From Bradyrhizobium sp. SZCCT0231 (GTDB lineage Bacteria; Pseudomonadota; Alphaproteobacteria; Rhizobiales; Xanthobacteraceae), in the NCBI RefSeq assembly GCF_018130245.1, contig NZ_JAFCKP010000002.1, forward strand, positions 372,001 through 436,000: a stretch of 64,000 bases of DNA, read 5' to 3'. Below are positions 10,938 through 19,076 of this stretch, one piece after another. Below the pieces are notes generated by a model. That model was not told the origin of the DNA and did not search any database. It saw only the letters and a program-made list of their open reading frames with translations. How positions within the stretch are numbered: the stretch's first letter is position 1; the number at the start of each line of letters is the position of its first letter. The position numbers were made by a program, and so were the translations under genes.

Positions 10938-11492
10938 GTGACCCTGCTGACGCGCCGGATTGGCGGCGCCGAGCTCGAGGTCATCGTTGCCGACATCACG
11001 ACACTCGGCGTTGACGCCATCGTCAACGCGGCCAACACGTCGCTCCTTGGCGGGGGCGGCGTGGACGGTGCGATCCATCGGGCGGCGGGGCCCGAGCTCG
11101 TCGCTGAATGCCGCATGCTCCACGGCTGCAAGACGGGCGATGCGAAGATCACCGGGGGCTATCGGCTCAAGGCCGCACATGTGATCCACACCGTCGGGCC
11201 GGTCTGGAATGGCGGCACGCTCGGCGAGGACGATCTGCTCGCCTCCTGTTATCGCCGATCGATGGAGCTGTGTGGTAAGCACAGCTTGACCTCGGTGGCA
11301 TTCCCCGCAATTTCGACCGGCATTTTCCGCTTTCCTGCCGATCGGGCAGCCGATATTGCCGTGCGCGCGACGGTCGATGGGCTCGCTGCTGCGCCGTCCG
11401 TTGCTCGCGTGGTGTTCTGCTGCTTCGCCGAGCCTGGCGCCGAACTCCATGCCGAGGCGCTTGCGCGACACGGCGGCCCCTGTGCCGATTGA
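10938..11492 (+). CDS. Macrodomain protein (probable O-acetyl-ADP-ribose deacetylase)
   Basis: A 184-residue single macrodomain of the MacroD/YmdB type. The binding-loop motifs [20 protein letters not shown] and [10 protein letters not shown], and the central [11 protein letters not shown], are all intact, so it should bind ADP-ribose and probably hydrolyse O-acetyl-ADP-ribose or remove mono-ADP-ribose. The start is GTG, 4 bases after grxD. The serine-hydrolase gene begins inside its last codons, which suggests one transcript grxD - macrodomain - hydrolase. A second esterase beside a deacetylase is suggestive, but any shared pathway is unproven. Confidence 0.9.
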   Translation: MTLLTRRIGGAELEVIVADITTLGVDAIVNAANTSLLGGGGVDGAIHRAAGPELVAECRMLHGCKTGDAKITGGYRLKAAHVIHTVGPVWNGGTLGEDDLLASCYRRSMELCGKHSLTSVAFPAISTGIFRFPADRAADIAVRATVDGLAAAPSVARVVFCCFAEPGAELHAEALARHGGPCAD

Positions 11493-12768
11493 GCTGATCA
11501 GTACACGCCGTGGGCGCCGCGCGTTCATCGCGGCGCTCGTTCTTCTCGTTGGGGTCGTCGGCGCGAAGGCCGGCTCCGAGGGACGCACTGCCCGCACACT
11601 CTCCGCGGAAGGGTTGGCGAAGGTTTCCGACTACATCCGGAATGAGGTCGCGACGGGCAAGATCCCCGGTGCCATCCTGCTGCTCCAGCAACACGGCAAG
11701 CCGGTCTATAACGAGAATTTCGGTGTTCGCGATGCCGCCACCGAGATGTCGATGAGCGCGGATACGATCTTTCGTCTCTATTCGATGTCGAAGCCGATCA
11801 CATCGGTCGTGGCGATGATGCTGGTCGAAGAAGGCAGGCTTTCGCTCGACGATCCCGTTTCCAAACACATTCCGGCTTTCGCCGACATGAAGGTCGGCGT
11901 CGAGAGGAAAGCAGGGGACGGCAAGGCTTCGCTGACGTTGGAGCCGCAGGAACGTCCGGTCACGATCAAGGACCTCTTGCGCCACACCGCGGGGCTGCCT
12001 TACGGCTTCTACGGTGGTGGGCTGGTGCGCGAGCTCCATGCTGCGGCCGACCTCTTCAACAGCGATCTCTCCAACGCCGAGTTCGTCGCGAAGATCGCCA
12101 CGCTGCCGCTCGTCGAGCAGCCGGGCACGGTGTGGGATTACGGCTTTGCCACCGATGTGCTCGGCCGCGTCGTCGAGGTGGTCTCGGGCAAGACGCTGCT
12201 GCAGTTCGAGAAGGAGCGGCTGCTCGATCCGCTCGGCATGACCGAGACCGCATTCTACGTCGCCGATCCCGCCAAGTTTCCGCGCATCGCCGAGCCGATG
12301 CCGGAAGACCGCAGCATCAGCCCGACGACTGAGGTCCGCGATATCAGGCGGCCCGTGACATGGGAATCAGGTGGCGCCGGCATGGTCGGCACGGTCGGCG
12401 ACTACGCCCGCTTCGCGCAGATGCTGCTGAATGGCGGCACCTTTGAAGGCCGGCGCTATCTCAAAGCCGAAACGGTTGCGCTGATGGCGTCGGATCATAT
12501 CGGCCCCGAGACTGCAATCGCACGCGACCAGTACTATTATCCGGGCGGCAATTCCGGCTTCGGCCTTGGCTTCGCCGTGCGCACCTCTGTGCCGACGGGC
12601 ACCTCATGGCCGCTTGGCGAATATCGCTGGGACGGCGTCGGCGGCACGTTCTTCTTCATCGATCCCGAAGACGATCTGTTCGGGATCTTCATGGTGCAGA
12701 CGCCCTCGCAGCGCGGCCGGATTCAACTCGAGCTGAAGACACTGATCTATCAGGCGATGGGGCGGTGA
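11482..12768 (+). CDS. Exported serine hydrolase, beta-lactamase class C / family VIII esterase type
   Basis: About 428 residues. A basic N-terminus and a hydrophobic stretch [17 protein letters not shown] look like a signal peptide, so the enzyme is probably periplasmic. The nucleophile motif is SMSK (in [12 protein letters not shown]). The second motif is a lone Tyr in [15 protein letters not shown] rather than the YxN of true beta-lactamases, and GGVGGTFFF... stands where the KTG-like motif would be. This pattern fits family VIII carboxylesterases. The open frame extends back to 11356, but only the GTG at 11482 leaves a proper signal peptide. It overlaps the macrodomain gene by 11 bases. 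Confidence 0.82.
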   Translation: MPIELISTRRGRRAFIAALVLLVGVVGAKAGSEGRTARTLSAEGLAKVSDYIRNEVATGKIPGAILLLQQHGKPVYNENFGVRDAATEMSMSADTIFRLYSMSKPITSVVAMMLVEEGRLSLDDPVSKHIPAFADMKVGVERKAGDGKASLTLEPQERPVTIKDLLRHTAGLPYGFYGGGLVRELHAAADLFNSDLSNAEFVAKIATLPLVEQPGTVWDYGFATDVLGRVVEVVSGKTLLQFEKERLLDPLGMTETAFYVADPAKFPRIAEPMPEDRSISPTTEVRDIRRPVTWESGGAGMVGTVGDYARFAQMLLNGGTFEGRRYLKAETVALMASDHIGPETAIARDQYYYPGGNSGFGLGFAVRTSVPTGTSWPLGEYRWDGVGGTFFFIDPEDDLFGIFMVQTPSQRGRIQLELKTLIYQAMGR

Positions 12769-12780
12769 AGCGGTCGCCTC

Positions 12781-12867
12781 CGTAGATCCGGATGGAGCGC
12801 AGCGCAATCCGGGGTTCTCACCGATGAAAGATTGTCCCGGATTACGCTGCGCTCCATCCGGGCTACG
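12781..12867. repeat. Intergenic palindromic repeat, family A
   Basis: CGTAGATCCGGATGGAGCGC and GCGCTCCATCCGGGCTACG form long inverted arms, with an inner pair GCAATCCGGG / CCCGGATTAC. It fills the space between the convergent hydrolase and threonine aldolase stops (12 and 4 bases away). It has the same family of arms as 4201-4324. Confidence 0.82.
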
Positions 12868-12871
12868 GGAC

Positions 12872-13951
12872 CTACGCTCCGCGCACGATCTCGCGCACGT
12901 ATCCGATCGTCTCCTCGATCTGGCCCGCATTGACGTCGAGATGCGTGCAGGCGCGGATGCGGCCGTCCATCATCGCAAGTGTGACGCCGCGTTGGCGCAA
13001 CGCGGTGACCATCTTGTCGCCGGGAATGCCGGCGCCGTCCGGCTTGAAGAACACGAGATTGGTCTCGGGCTCCTGCACCTCGATGCCTGCGATCTGCGAC
13101 AGCCCGCGGGCGAGCGCCCGCGCATTGGTGTGGTCGTCGGCCAAGCGCTCGACGTGATGGTCGAGCGCGTAGATGCAGGCCGCCGCGCAGATCCCGGCCT
13201 GCCGCATCGAGCCGCCGAGGCGCTGCTTCCACTGCCACACCGCATCGATGAAGGCGCGCGAGCCCGCGAGCACGCCGCCGATCGGCGCACCGAGGCCCTT
13301 CGAGAAGTCGATCCAGGCCGAATCCCAGCCCGCGGTCATGTCGCGCGGCGAGATGCCGCTCGCCACGGTGGCGTTGAGCAGACGCGCGCCGTCCATATGG
13401 GTGACGAGGCCGTGTTGCCTGGCGATCGCGACGATCTCGTCGAGCACCGCCTTCTTCCAGATCGTGCCGCCACCGATATTGGCGGTCTGCTCGACGCTGA
13501 CGACGGTCTGCGGCGGCTGGTAACGCGTGCGCGGGTGCAGCGCCTTGCGGAGAGTCTCCGGCGTGAACTGGCCATCGGGGCCCTTGAGCTGGGTGACCTG
13601 GAAGCCGCCGATCGCCGCATGCGCGCCGCATTCGCGCGCGATGATGTGCGCGGTCTCATGCGCGAGGATCTCGTCGCCGGCGCGGCAATGCACCAGCGTC
13701 GCGGTGACGTTGCACATCGTGCCCGAAGGCATGTAGACCGCCGCTTCCTTGCCGAGCAGATCCGCAACGCGCTCGCACAGCGCGTTCACGGTCGGGTCGT
13801 CGCCGACCTGCTCGTCACCGACCTCCGCCCGCGCCATCGCCTCGCGCATCGCCGCCGTCGGCCTGGTCTGCGTGTCCGAGAGCAGATTGATGCGCACCGG
13901 CGGCGCCTTGGGATCGACGGGGGGAGGGGTGTAGAGCATGGCGTGTCTCAT
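12872..13951 (-). CDS. ltaE: Low-specificity L-threonine aldolase
   Basis: A PLP enzyme that cleaves threonine or allo-threonine to glycine and acetaldehyde. It has 359 residues of the beta-eliminating lyase fold. The N-terminal INLLSDTQTRPTAAMREAM and the PLP-lysine region WIDFSKGLGAP are clear, as is HMDGARLLNA before it. The start is ATG 13951; ATG 13939 four codons later is an alternative. No partner gene lies on its strand close by. Family members differ in stereochemistry, so the exact substrate (threonine, phenylserine or other beta-hydroxy amino acid) is open. Confidence 0.9.
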   Translation of the reverse strand: MRHAMLYTPPPVDPKAPPVRINLLSDTQTRPTAAMREAMARAEVGDEQVGDDPTVNALCERVADLLGKEAAVYMPSGTMCNVTATLVHCRAGDEILAHETAHIIARECGAHAAIGGFQVTQLKGPDGQFTPETLRKALHPRTRYQPPQTVVSVEQTANIGGGTIWKKAVLDEIVAIARQHGLVTHMDGARLLNATVASGISPRDMTAGWDSAWIDFSKGLGAPIGGVLAGSRAFIDAVWQWKQRLGGSMRQAGICAAACIYALDHHVERLADDHTNARALARGLSQIAGIEVQEPETNLVFFKPDGAGIPGDKMVTALRQRGVTLAMMDGRIRACTHLDVNAGQIEETIGYVREIVRGA

Positions 13952-14000
13952 TCTCTAGTCGAACAACTGCGACGTATTGCGTGCGTGTCCCGATGACCTG

Positions 14001-14225
14001 TCAGCCACGAGAACATTGAGCGACGCGCTGCCGAGCGGCGAGGAGGATCTCGCCTGGCGTGTCAGCTGTGAAGATATTGCAATCAGGCAGAGCGAACAGC
14101 CCCTGATATCGGCAGATCTGCTCGGCGCGGGAGAGGGCCTCCCACGCGCGAAGCGCCGCTTCAGTCGGCGCTGCCGAAGGCAGAGTGTTGACGAACTGGT
14201 CGGCCGCGCGAGACATCGATGGCAT
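14001..14225 (-). CDS. Small hypothetical protein
   Basis: A possible 74-residue soluble protein with helical character and two Cys (AEQICRYQG and LPDCNIF). The frame also allows a TTG at 14237 and an ATG at 14216. No ribosome site is obvious at any of these. The ORF begins just past the rpsD terminator on the same strand, so it would need its own promoter, which I cannot see. The composition is protein-like, which is the only reason to list it. I recognise no family. Confidence 0.35.
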   Translation of the reverse strand: MPSMSRAADQFVNTLPSAAPTEAALRAWEALSRAEQICRYQGLFALPDCNIFTADTPGEILLAARQRVAQCSRG

Positions 14226-14234
14226 GCTACCAAA

Positions 14235-14263
14235 CAAAAAGGCCCCGGAAAACCGGGGCCTTT
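14235..14263 (-). terminator. Rho-independent terminator after rpsD
   Basis: A perfect 8-bp GGCCCCGG/CCGGGGCC stem with an AAAA loop, followed on the minus strand by five T. It lies about 20 bases after the rpsD stop. Confidence 0.9.
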
Positions 14264-14284
14264 GAACGTCGATCTGCCGAATGA

Positions 14285-14902
14285 TCAGCGCGAATAGAAT
14301 TCGACGACCAGATGCGGCTCCATCTGCACCGGGAACGGCACATCGGAGAGGCCGGGGATGCGGGTGTATTTCGCGGTCATCTTGCCGTGGTCGACTTCGA
14401 GATAGTCGGGGACCTCGCGCTCGGGGAGCTGGCTGGCTTCGAGCACGTGGGCGAGCTGCTTGGAGGCTTCCTTGACCTCGATCACGTCGCCGACCTTGAG
14501 CTGGTAGCTCGAGATGTTGACCTTGCGGCCGTTCACCTTGACGTGGCCGTGGTTGATGAACTGGCGGGCGGCGAAGATGGTGGAGACGAACTTGGCGCGG
14601 TACACGACCGCGTCGAGACGGCGCTCCAGGAGGCCGATCAGGTTCTCGCCGGTGTCGCCCTTGAGGCGGCTCGCCTCGACATAGATGCCGTGGAACTGAC
14701 GCTCGCTGATGTTGGCGTAATAGCCCTTCAGCTTCTGCTTGGCGCGGAGCTGCACGCCGAAGTCGGAGAGCTTGCCCTTGCGGCGCTGGCCGTGCTGGCC
14801 GGGGCCGTACTCCCTGCGGTTCACGGGGCTCTTCGGGCGGCCCCAGATGTTCTGGCCCATACGGCGATCGATCTTGTACTTCGCCTCACTGCGCTTAGTC
14901 AT
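14285..14902 (-). CDS. rpsD: 30S ribosomal protein S4
   Basis: A 16S rRNA-binding primary assembly protein of the small subunit. The 205-residue length is exactly typical. The start [20 protein letters not shown] and the S4 RNA-binding domain ([11 protein letters not shown] ... [15 protein letters not shown]) are seen. ATG 14902 follows GAAGAGGA; the longer open frame upstream is leader. It stands alone, not in the alpha operon, as is usual in this group. It has its own promoter (15056-15084), a leader of about 145 bases with two overlapping 5' hairpins, and its own terminator. S4 often represses its own mRNA, so the leader is a candidate target. Confidence 0.97.
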   Translation of the reverse strand: MTKRSEAKYKIDRRMGQNIWGRPKSPVNRREYGPGQHGQRRKGKLSDFGVQLRAKQKLKGYYANISERQFHGIYVEASRLKGDTGENLIGLLERRLDAVVYRAKFVSTIFAARQFINHGHVKVNGRKVNISSYQLKVGDVIEVKEASKQLAHVLEASQLPEREVPDYLEVDHGKMTAKYTRIPGLSDVPFPVQMEPHLVVEFYSR

Positions 14903-15011
14903 CGCGTCCTCTTCGGTTGCATGGTTTGAGGAAACGCGCCCTCCTGTGTGACGGGATGATCCCGGCACCGACAGGTCCGATCCCCAAAGCTTAAGGGATT
15001 TGACCACGGGT

Positions 15012-15045
15012 CGCGAAACGCTTCGCGGGCCGAAATCGGCCCGCG
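15012..15045 (-). promoter_or_regulatory. Two overlapping hairpins at the 5' end of the rpsD leader
   Basis: Reading the minus strand, a stem CGCGGGCCG/CGGCCCGCG (15024-15045, 9-10 bp) comes first. A second stem CGCGAA/TTCGCG (15012-15027) follows and shares CGCG with the first, so the two cannot both be complete. They lie a few bases after the expected transcription start and about 110 bases before the ATG. Either mRNA stabilisation or a switch is possible. Confidence 0.55.
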
Positions 15046-15055
15046 AGCAGGCGGC

Positions 15056-15084
15056 TTTTAGGGGAGTTTGGGGCCGGCTGTCAA
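15056..15084 (-). promoter_or_regulatory. Housekeeping sigma promoter for rpsD
   Basis: On the minus strand TTGACA (15079-15084) is separated by exactly 17 bases from CTAAAA (15056-15061). The start of transcription would be near 15048, giving a leader of about 145 bases before rpsD. Confidence 0.7.
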
Positions 15085-15101
15085 TGCGAGTGGCCCCGGA
15101 A

Positions 15102-15869
15102 TCAGCTCCTCACCGCGCGGACGGGCTTGGGAATGGCTTCCCGCAATTCGGCAGCGATTTCAGTGTTCAGGACCTGTTCCAGCCGGGTCAGGACCCTCGC
15201 GATCGGGGCGGCGTCGGTGACCCGGTGGTCCCAGCGGATCACGACATGGATCGTCTGATCCGGCCCGACGAGCCCATAGCTGACGACAAAGGGGCCCGGC
15301 GTGATGGGGTGGAGCTCGCCGCCGCCATAGGCGGCCACCGAGCTCACCGCGAAGCTGCCGAACCAGTTGCCGCGCTGGCGGCCGAAATTCAGGCCGATGG
15401 CCCAGGACAGGCGCCGCAGCGGTAGCGGCAGGCGGGTTGCCCGCATGATCTTGCGGAACATCGGGACGTCCTCAACCGGGGCCGTCTTGCCGAGCCGGAT
15501 TTCCGCATCGATCGCTGCCAGCGAAAGGGTCTCAGGAGCGGCGATTCGCTGAGGCAGCACGCATTCCTCGCCATTCTCGACCCGGGCGATCGCGACCGTC
15601 GCCACGCTCTTCGGCAGCTCATAGAGGGCCGGCCACGGCCATTTGGCGTAGACGGTGCGAAGGATCGGCTCGTCTCGGGCAACCAGGGCGAACGCCTTGA
15701 CGAACATCGCGGCCCAGCCGGCGGGGGCTGTCGCCGCCGTGCGGGCGTCCAGCAGGGGGCGGATATTGAGCGAACGGGAGAGCGAAACGAAGGGCACGCC
15801 CATCGAGGCATGCATGAGGTCGCAGATCAGACGGCGCCGCAGCGAAATGGTCTTGGGCGTCCCGCGCAT
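15102..15869 (-). CDS. Stand-alone 2-oxoacid dehydrogenase E2-type acyltransferase domain
   Basis: A 255-residue protein resembling the catalytic (chloramphenicol acetyltransferase-fold) domain of dihydrolipoamide acyltransferases, without the lipoyl and E1/E3-binding domains. The C-terminal catalytic motif reads [15 protein letters not shown], matching the E2 DHRxxDG pattern except for Ala in place of Gly. [10 protein letters not shown] lies shortly before it. The start ATG has GGAG directly upstream. No dehydrogenase partners are nearby. Such lone domains are found in several actinobacteria and alphaproteobacteria; the acyl acceptor is unknown. Confidence 0.7.
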   Translation of the reverse strand: MRGTPKTISLRRRLICDLMHASMGVPFVSLSRSLNIRPLLDARTAATAPAGWAAMFVKAFALVARDEPILRTVYAKWPWPALYELPKSVATVAIARVENGEECVLPQRIAAPETLSLAAIDAEIRLGKTAPVEDVPMFRKIMRATRLPLPLRRLSWAIGLNFGRQRGNWFGSFAVSSVAAYGGGELHPITPGPFVVSYGLVGPDQTIHVVIRWDHRVTDAAPIARVLTRLEQVLNTEIAAELREAIPKPVRAVRS

Positions 15870-16099
15870 TGTCTCCGTTTCCCAGGGATCAAAAGATCAA
15901 AATATGTGCAGCGAGCGGGGTGCTCGCCCGCTCGCTCTAGCACGAACCAACCCGTTTAGGGTCGGTCGGTTCGCCGCTTCGGGGCATCGCCAATTTGGTC
16001 CTGATATGGACGTAAAAATCAATTATTTTCAATGGCTTATCTCTTGAGTGGGCGATCGCGGCGGCGCCGCAGGTCCCGACAATGCGTCAATCGGCTTGT

Positions 16100-16873
16100 T
16101 CAGCGCCTGACCCCCTCGAACGCCGCCATGATTCCGCGCTGGAACAGCGACCAGTCGAAACCGAGCGCGATCGCGCGGTAGCCGCGGTCGATCAGGGCGT
16201 TGGCCTGGTCGGCGGTGCGCGCCACGCCGCCGATCGGCACGCCGCTTCGGAGGATGCCGGCCTCGGCGCGCGCGATCAGTTCGAGCAGCTCCGGATCGTC
16301 CATCTGGCCGCGCTTGTTGATGGAGGTGGCGAGATCGCCGGGGCCGATCACGGCGACGTCGATGCCTGATGTCGCCATGATCTCGTCGATGCGATTGACG
16401 GCATCGACATGCTCGATGGTGATCATGCAGATCATCTCGTCGTCGGCGCTGGCCATGTAGTCCGGCATCGACTGCCCCCAGCGGAACGGCGCGTGGAACG
16501 GGCCCCAGAGCCGGTCGCCGCGCGGCGGGTAGCGCACGCTGCGCACTGCTTTTTCGGCGTCGGCGCGGCTCGTGATCATCGGGAAGTTGATGCCGAAGGC
16601 GCCGATGTCCATTGGGGCCTTCGCGAGCCACGGCTCGTTCGCGGCGATCCGCACCAAGGGGGTGCAGGGCGTGCCGGTCGTGGCGGCGATCATCGCATGT
16701 GCTTCGGTCAAACCAATCGGACCATGTTCGAGATCGACGATGATCCAGTCGAGCGAGCGCGCCATGATCTGCACCATCTGCACGCTCGGGATGGTCGCGA
16801 TCGCGCCGAAGGCGGGGCGGCCCTCGCGCCACAATTGGCGGAGGCGGTTGAGCGGCTGAGTCGGGACCGACAT
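16100..16873 (-). CDS. HpcH/HpaI-type aldolase
   Basis: A class II pyruvate-type aldolase that cleaves 4-hydroxy-2-oxo acids with a divalent metal. The family signature IIVDLEHGPIGLTEA is near residue 45, the metal-ligand region YMASADDEMICMITIEHVDA is central, and DVAVIGPGDLATSI follows. The open frame reaches a TTG at 16903, but ATG 16873 (257 residues) gives the usual short N-terminus. It could equally act as a 2-keto-3-deoxy sugar acid aldolase. It lies 59 bases after the murI stop on the same strand, with no evident functional link. Confidence 0.88.
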   Translation of the reverse strand: MSVPTQPLNRLRQLWREGRPAFGAIATIPSVQMVQIMARSLDWIIVDLEHGPIGLTEAHAMIAATTGTPCTPLVRIAANEPWLAKAPMDIGAFGINFPMITSRADAEKAVRSVRYPPRGDRLWGPFHAPFRWGQSMPDYMASADDEMICMITIEHVDAVNRIDEIMATSGIDVAVIGPGDLATSINKRGQMDDPELLELIARAEAGILRSGVPIGGVARTADQANALIDRGYRAIALGFDWSLFQRGIMAAFEGVRR

Positions 16874-16932
16874 GGAAAACCTGCGGGACGATGGCGACGG
16901 CAAAGCCTAGCAGCGCGCCGTCGAGGCGCAAG

Positions 16933-17730
16933 TCAGGCCACAGCGCGCCCGCCGAAGAACGGCGTCAGCGTGGCCGAAAGGCCATGTACGCGCTTTGATG
17001 TAAAAATCATCTCGGCGCCGGACTGCGCGATGCCGCAACCAGGCGCACCGAGCAGATCCGAGACGCGGCGGGCGATCGCGGGCGCCGGATCGATCCAGTC
17101 GACCGGCCAGGGTGCGAGCTTCTTCAGCCGGTCGAGCAGCAGCGGATAGTGCGTGCAGGCGAGCACCACGGTGTCGGTGCGCGCGCTCGCGTCCGCGGCA
17201 TCGCCGACGAAGCAGGGGGCGAGCTCGGCGAGGATGGCGCCGTCGCTGATGGGGGTGCCGCCTAGCGCGGCCTCGGCGAGCGAGGCGAGCTCCGGCGAGC
17301 CGACCAGCGTCACCTCGCATCCTTGCGCGAAATTGCGGATCAGCGCCTTGGTGTATTCGCGCTTCACCGTGCCCTTGGTGCCGAGCACCGAGACGCGGCG
17401 GGTCCTGGACTGAGCGCAGGCCGGCTTGATCGCCGGCACCGTCCCGACGAAGGGCAGGGAATAGGCTGCGCGCAAGTGCGACAGGACCAGGGTGGACGCC
17501 GTGTTGCAGGCGATGACGACGAGGTCGGGATCATGGGTGCCGATCAGCTCCCCCATCAGCGGCACGACGCGGGCGATGATCTCGTCCTCGCTGTGGTGGC
17601 CGTAGGGGAAGAAGGCATCGTCGGCGACATAGACATAATGCGCGTCCGGGCGCGCAGTCACGACCTCACGCAGCACCGTGAGCCCGCCAAGGCCGGAATC
17701 GAACACCAGGATCGTCGGAGAATTGGTCAC
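16933..17730 (-). CDS. murI: Glutamate racemase
   Basis: Interconverts L- and D-glutamate for peptidoglycan. It has 265 residues and starts with GTG. Both catalytic cysteines are visible: ACNTAST near residue 74 and LACTHYPLLL near 191. The phosphate-binding-like opening VFDSGLGGLTVL and YVADDAFFPYG are typical. The gene stands between a repeat-rich spacer and the aldolase gene. Confidence 0.96.
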   Translation of the reverse strand: MTNSPTILVFDSGLGGLTVLREVVTARPDAHYVYVADDAFFPYGHHSEDEIIARVVPLMGELIGTHDPDLVVIACNTASTLVLSHLRAAYSLPFVGTVPAIKPACAQSRTRRVSVLGTKGTVKREYTKALIRNFAQGCEVTLVGSPELASLAEAALGGTPISDGAILAELAPCFVGDAADASARTDTVVLACTHYPLLLDRLKKLAPWPVDWIDPAPAIARRVSDLLGAPGCGIAQSGAEMIFTSKRVHGLSATLTPFFGGRAVA

Positions 17731-17810
17731 GCCATTACCCTAACCCCTCATGGTTACCATTCGGTTTTTGGGGCGATTTTGCGGCGGATCCCGACCCGGA
17801 GGGCCGAAGT

Positions 17811-17949
17811 CTCGTGTCCCGGACGCGCTGCAACGCTTCTTAGCGTTGCCGCGCAGAGCCGGGACCCATGCCGCACGGTTGCTCTTGGAGGCATGGGCCC
17901 CGGCTCTGCAGCGCACCGCGAAAGCGCTGCGCTGCGTCCGGGGCACGAG
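17811..17949. repeat. Long intergenic palindromic repeat, family C
   Basis: The element begins CTCGTGTCCCGGACGCGCTG and ends with GCGTCCGGGGCACGAG. Inner arms GCAGAGCCGGGACCCATGCC and GGCATGGGCCCCGGCTCTGC pair over 20 bases with one mismatch. It fills most of the gap between murI and the cyclic-nucleotide-binding gene. Confidence 0.8.
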
Positions 17950-17975
17950 AGCAAGATATGGGCGCGCGCCTTCTC

Positions 17976-17994
17976 CACATCACGTCGTGATGTG
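17976..17994. promoter_or_regulatory. Perfect 19-bp palindrome (operator-like)
   Basis: CACATCACG-T-CGTGATGTG is a perfect dyad with a one-base centre. It lies between repeat C and the end of the minus-strand gene at 18022. It is not upstream of an obvious start, so it may belong to the repeat rather than being an operator. Confidence 0.35.
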
Positions 17995-18021
17995 CGATCT
18001 CACGTGGGACGCGCGCAGCGC

Positions 18022-18828
18022 TCACGCGATCCTGTTCGTGGCGGCCGCGCGCTCCGTTGCCAGTTGCTTCTGCAAGCGATCGATGTTTTGCAGGAGGCGC
18101 TGGCTGGTCAGCACCAGGAAATAATAGCCGAACTGCGGATCCTGGAAGTAGATCTCGAGCAGCCGGTCATAGGTGATCGTCAGCACCTGGCCGTCCTCGA
18201 TGCATTCGATCGTTCCGGTGCGGCGGTTGTCCGGCGTCAGGAAGCCGAGCTCGCCCATCAGCGCGCCCGGCAGGATCTCGACGTTGATCTCCTTGACCAG
18301 GAATTTGCCGGTGACCGTGAGCAGCATCTCCTTGGCGGGGTCGCCCAGCTTGAACAGCGTGTCGCCGCGGCGATATTTGCGCTCGGTCATGAACGGCTTG
18401 AGCCATTCAATCGACATGTCGCCTTCGGTCGCATGCCGCGCCTTCTTGACCAGCTTGAGCATCTGCCGCAGGCGCAGGGCGTTGATCGGAAGCATCAGGA
18501 GATAGAGCAGGAACGTCGCGACGTTGGCGGTGAGCGCGCCGAAGAGAGCAAAGAACGCGCAGCCGATCATGTTGGCGACGCGCAGCGGCACCATCGTCCG
18601 CATCAAGAGGGTGGCGACGAAGAAGACCGCCCCGACCACGGCAAACAGATTGGCGAGCGTGATGTTGTGGACGAATATCTCCAAGAGCCGATTGAAGATC
18701 GCGTCGTAGGTGACGTTGTCGGGGTCGAGGCCCATCTGCACCAGGATTTTCGCGATCCTGAGGTTATCCGTGGCCGCGTCGAGAATGCGGTCGAGGATCG
18801 ACGAAATGTCTGCGCTGCCGGACGGCAT
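18022..18828 (-). CDS. Membrane protein with C-terminal cyclic-nucleotide-binding domain
   Basis: About 268 residues. An N-terminal segment precedes three hydrophobic helices (around NLFAVVGAVFFVATLL, VANMIGCAFFALFGAL and VATFLLYLLMLPINAL). A cNMP-binding fold follows (KYRRGDTLFKLGDPAKEMLL ... PGALMGELGFLTPDNRRTG). There is no DNA-binding helix-turn-helix, so it is not a CRP-type regulator. The layout recalls Popeye-domain proteins. The frame opens at 18963, but the ATG at 18828 removes a non-protein-like leader. It probably senses cAMP, or is a degenerate sensor, at the inner membrane. Confidence 0.75.
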   Translation of the reverse strand: MPSGSADISSILDRILDAATDNLRIAKILVQMGLDPDNVTYDAIFNRLLEIFVHNITLANLFAVVGAVFFVATLLMRTMVPLRVANMIGCAFFALFGALTANVATFLLYLLMLPINALRLRQMLKLVKKARHATEGDMSIEWLKPFMTERKYRRGDTLFKLGDPAKEMLLTVTGKFLVKEINVEILPGALMGELGFLTPDNRRTGTIECIEDGQVLTITYDRLLEIYFQDPQFGYYFLVLTSQRLLQNIDRLQKQLATERAAATNRIA

Positions 18829-19076
18829 GGTACTAACCCCACGTAAGGCATTCAGTCCTGGTCGGCACTCGTATAGCCGAAATCGAATGACGACCGCTTG
18901 AATGACGCTTCCGGCCGTCATGCCGCAAGAGGCAAATTCTAGCCTGATCGGGCGTTTCGGCAATTGCCCGTTGGTTGCGCGTCTCGCCGCGGCGCGGCCG
19001 TGATTCGGGGCAGCCGTGCGGGCTTCGGCGTCGCGGACCCGGCCTGGACGACCGACGCGGCGGGGGCGGCCGTCGC

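Noticed and set aside
17750-18010. Possible insertion-sequence remnant beside murI
   Set aside because: No transposase fragment or target duplication; the inverted arms fit a non-coding palindromic repeat.
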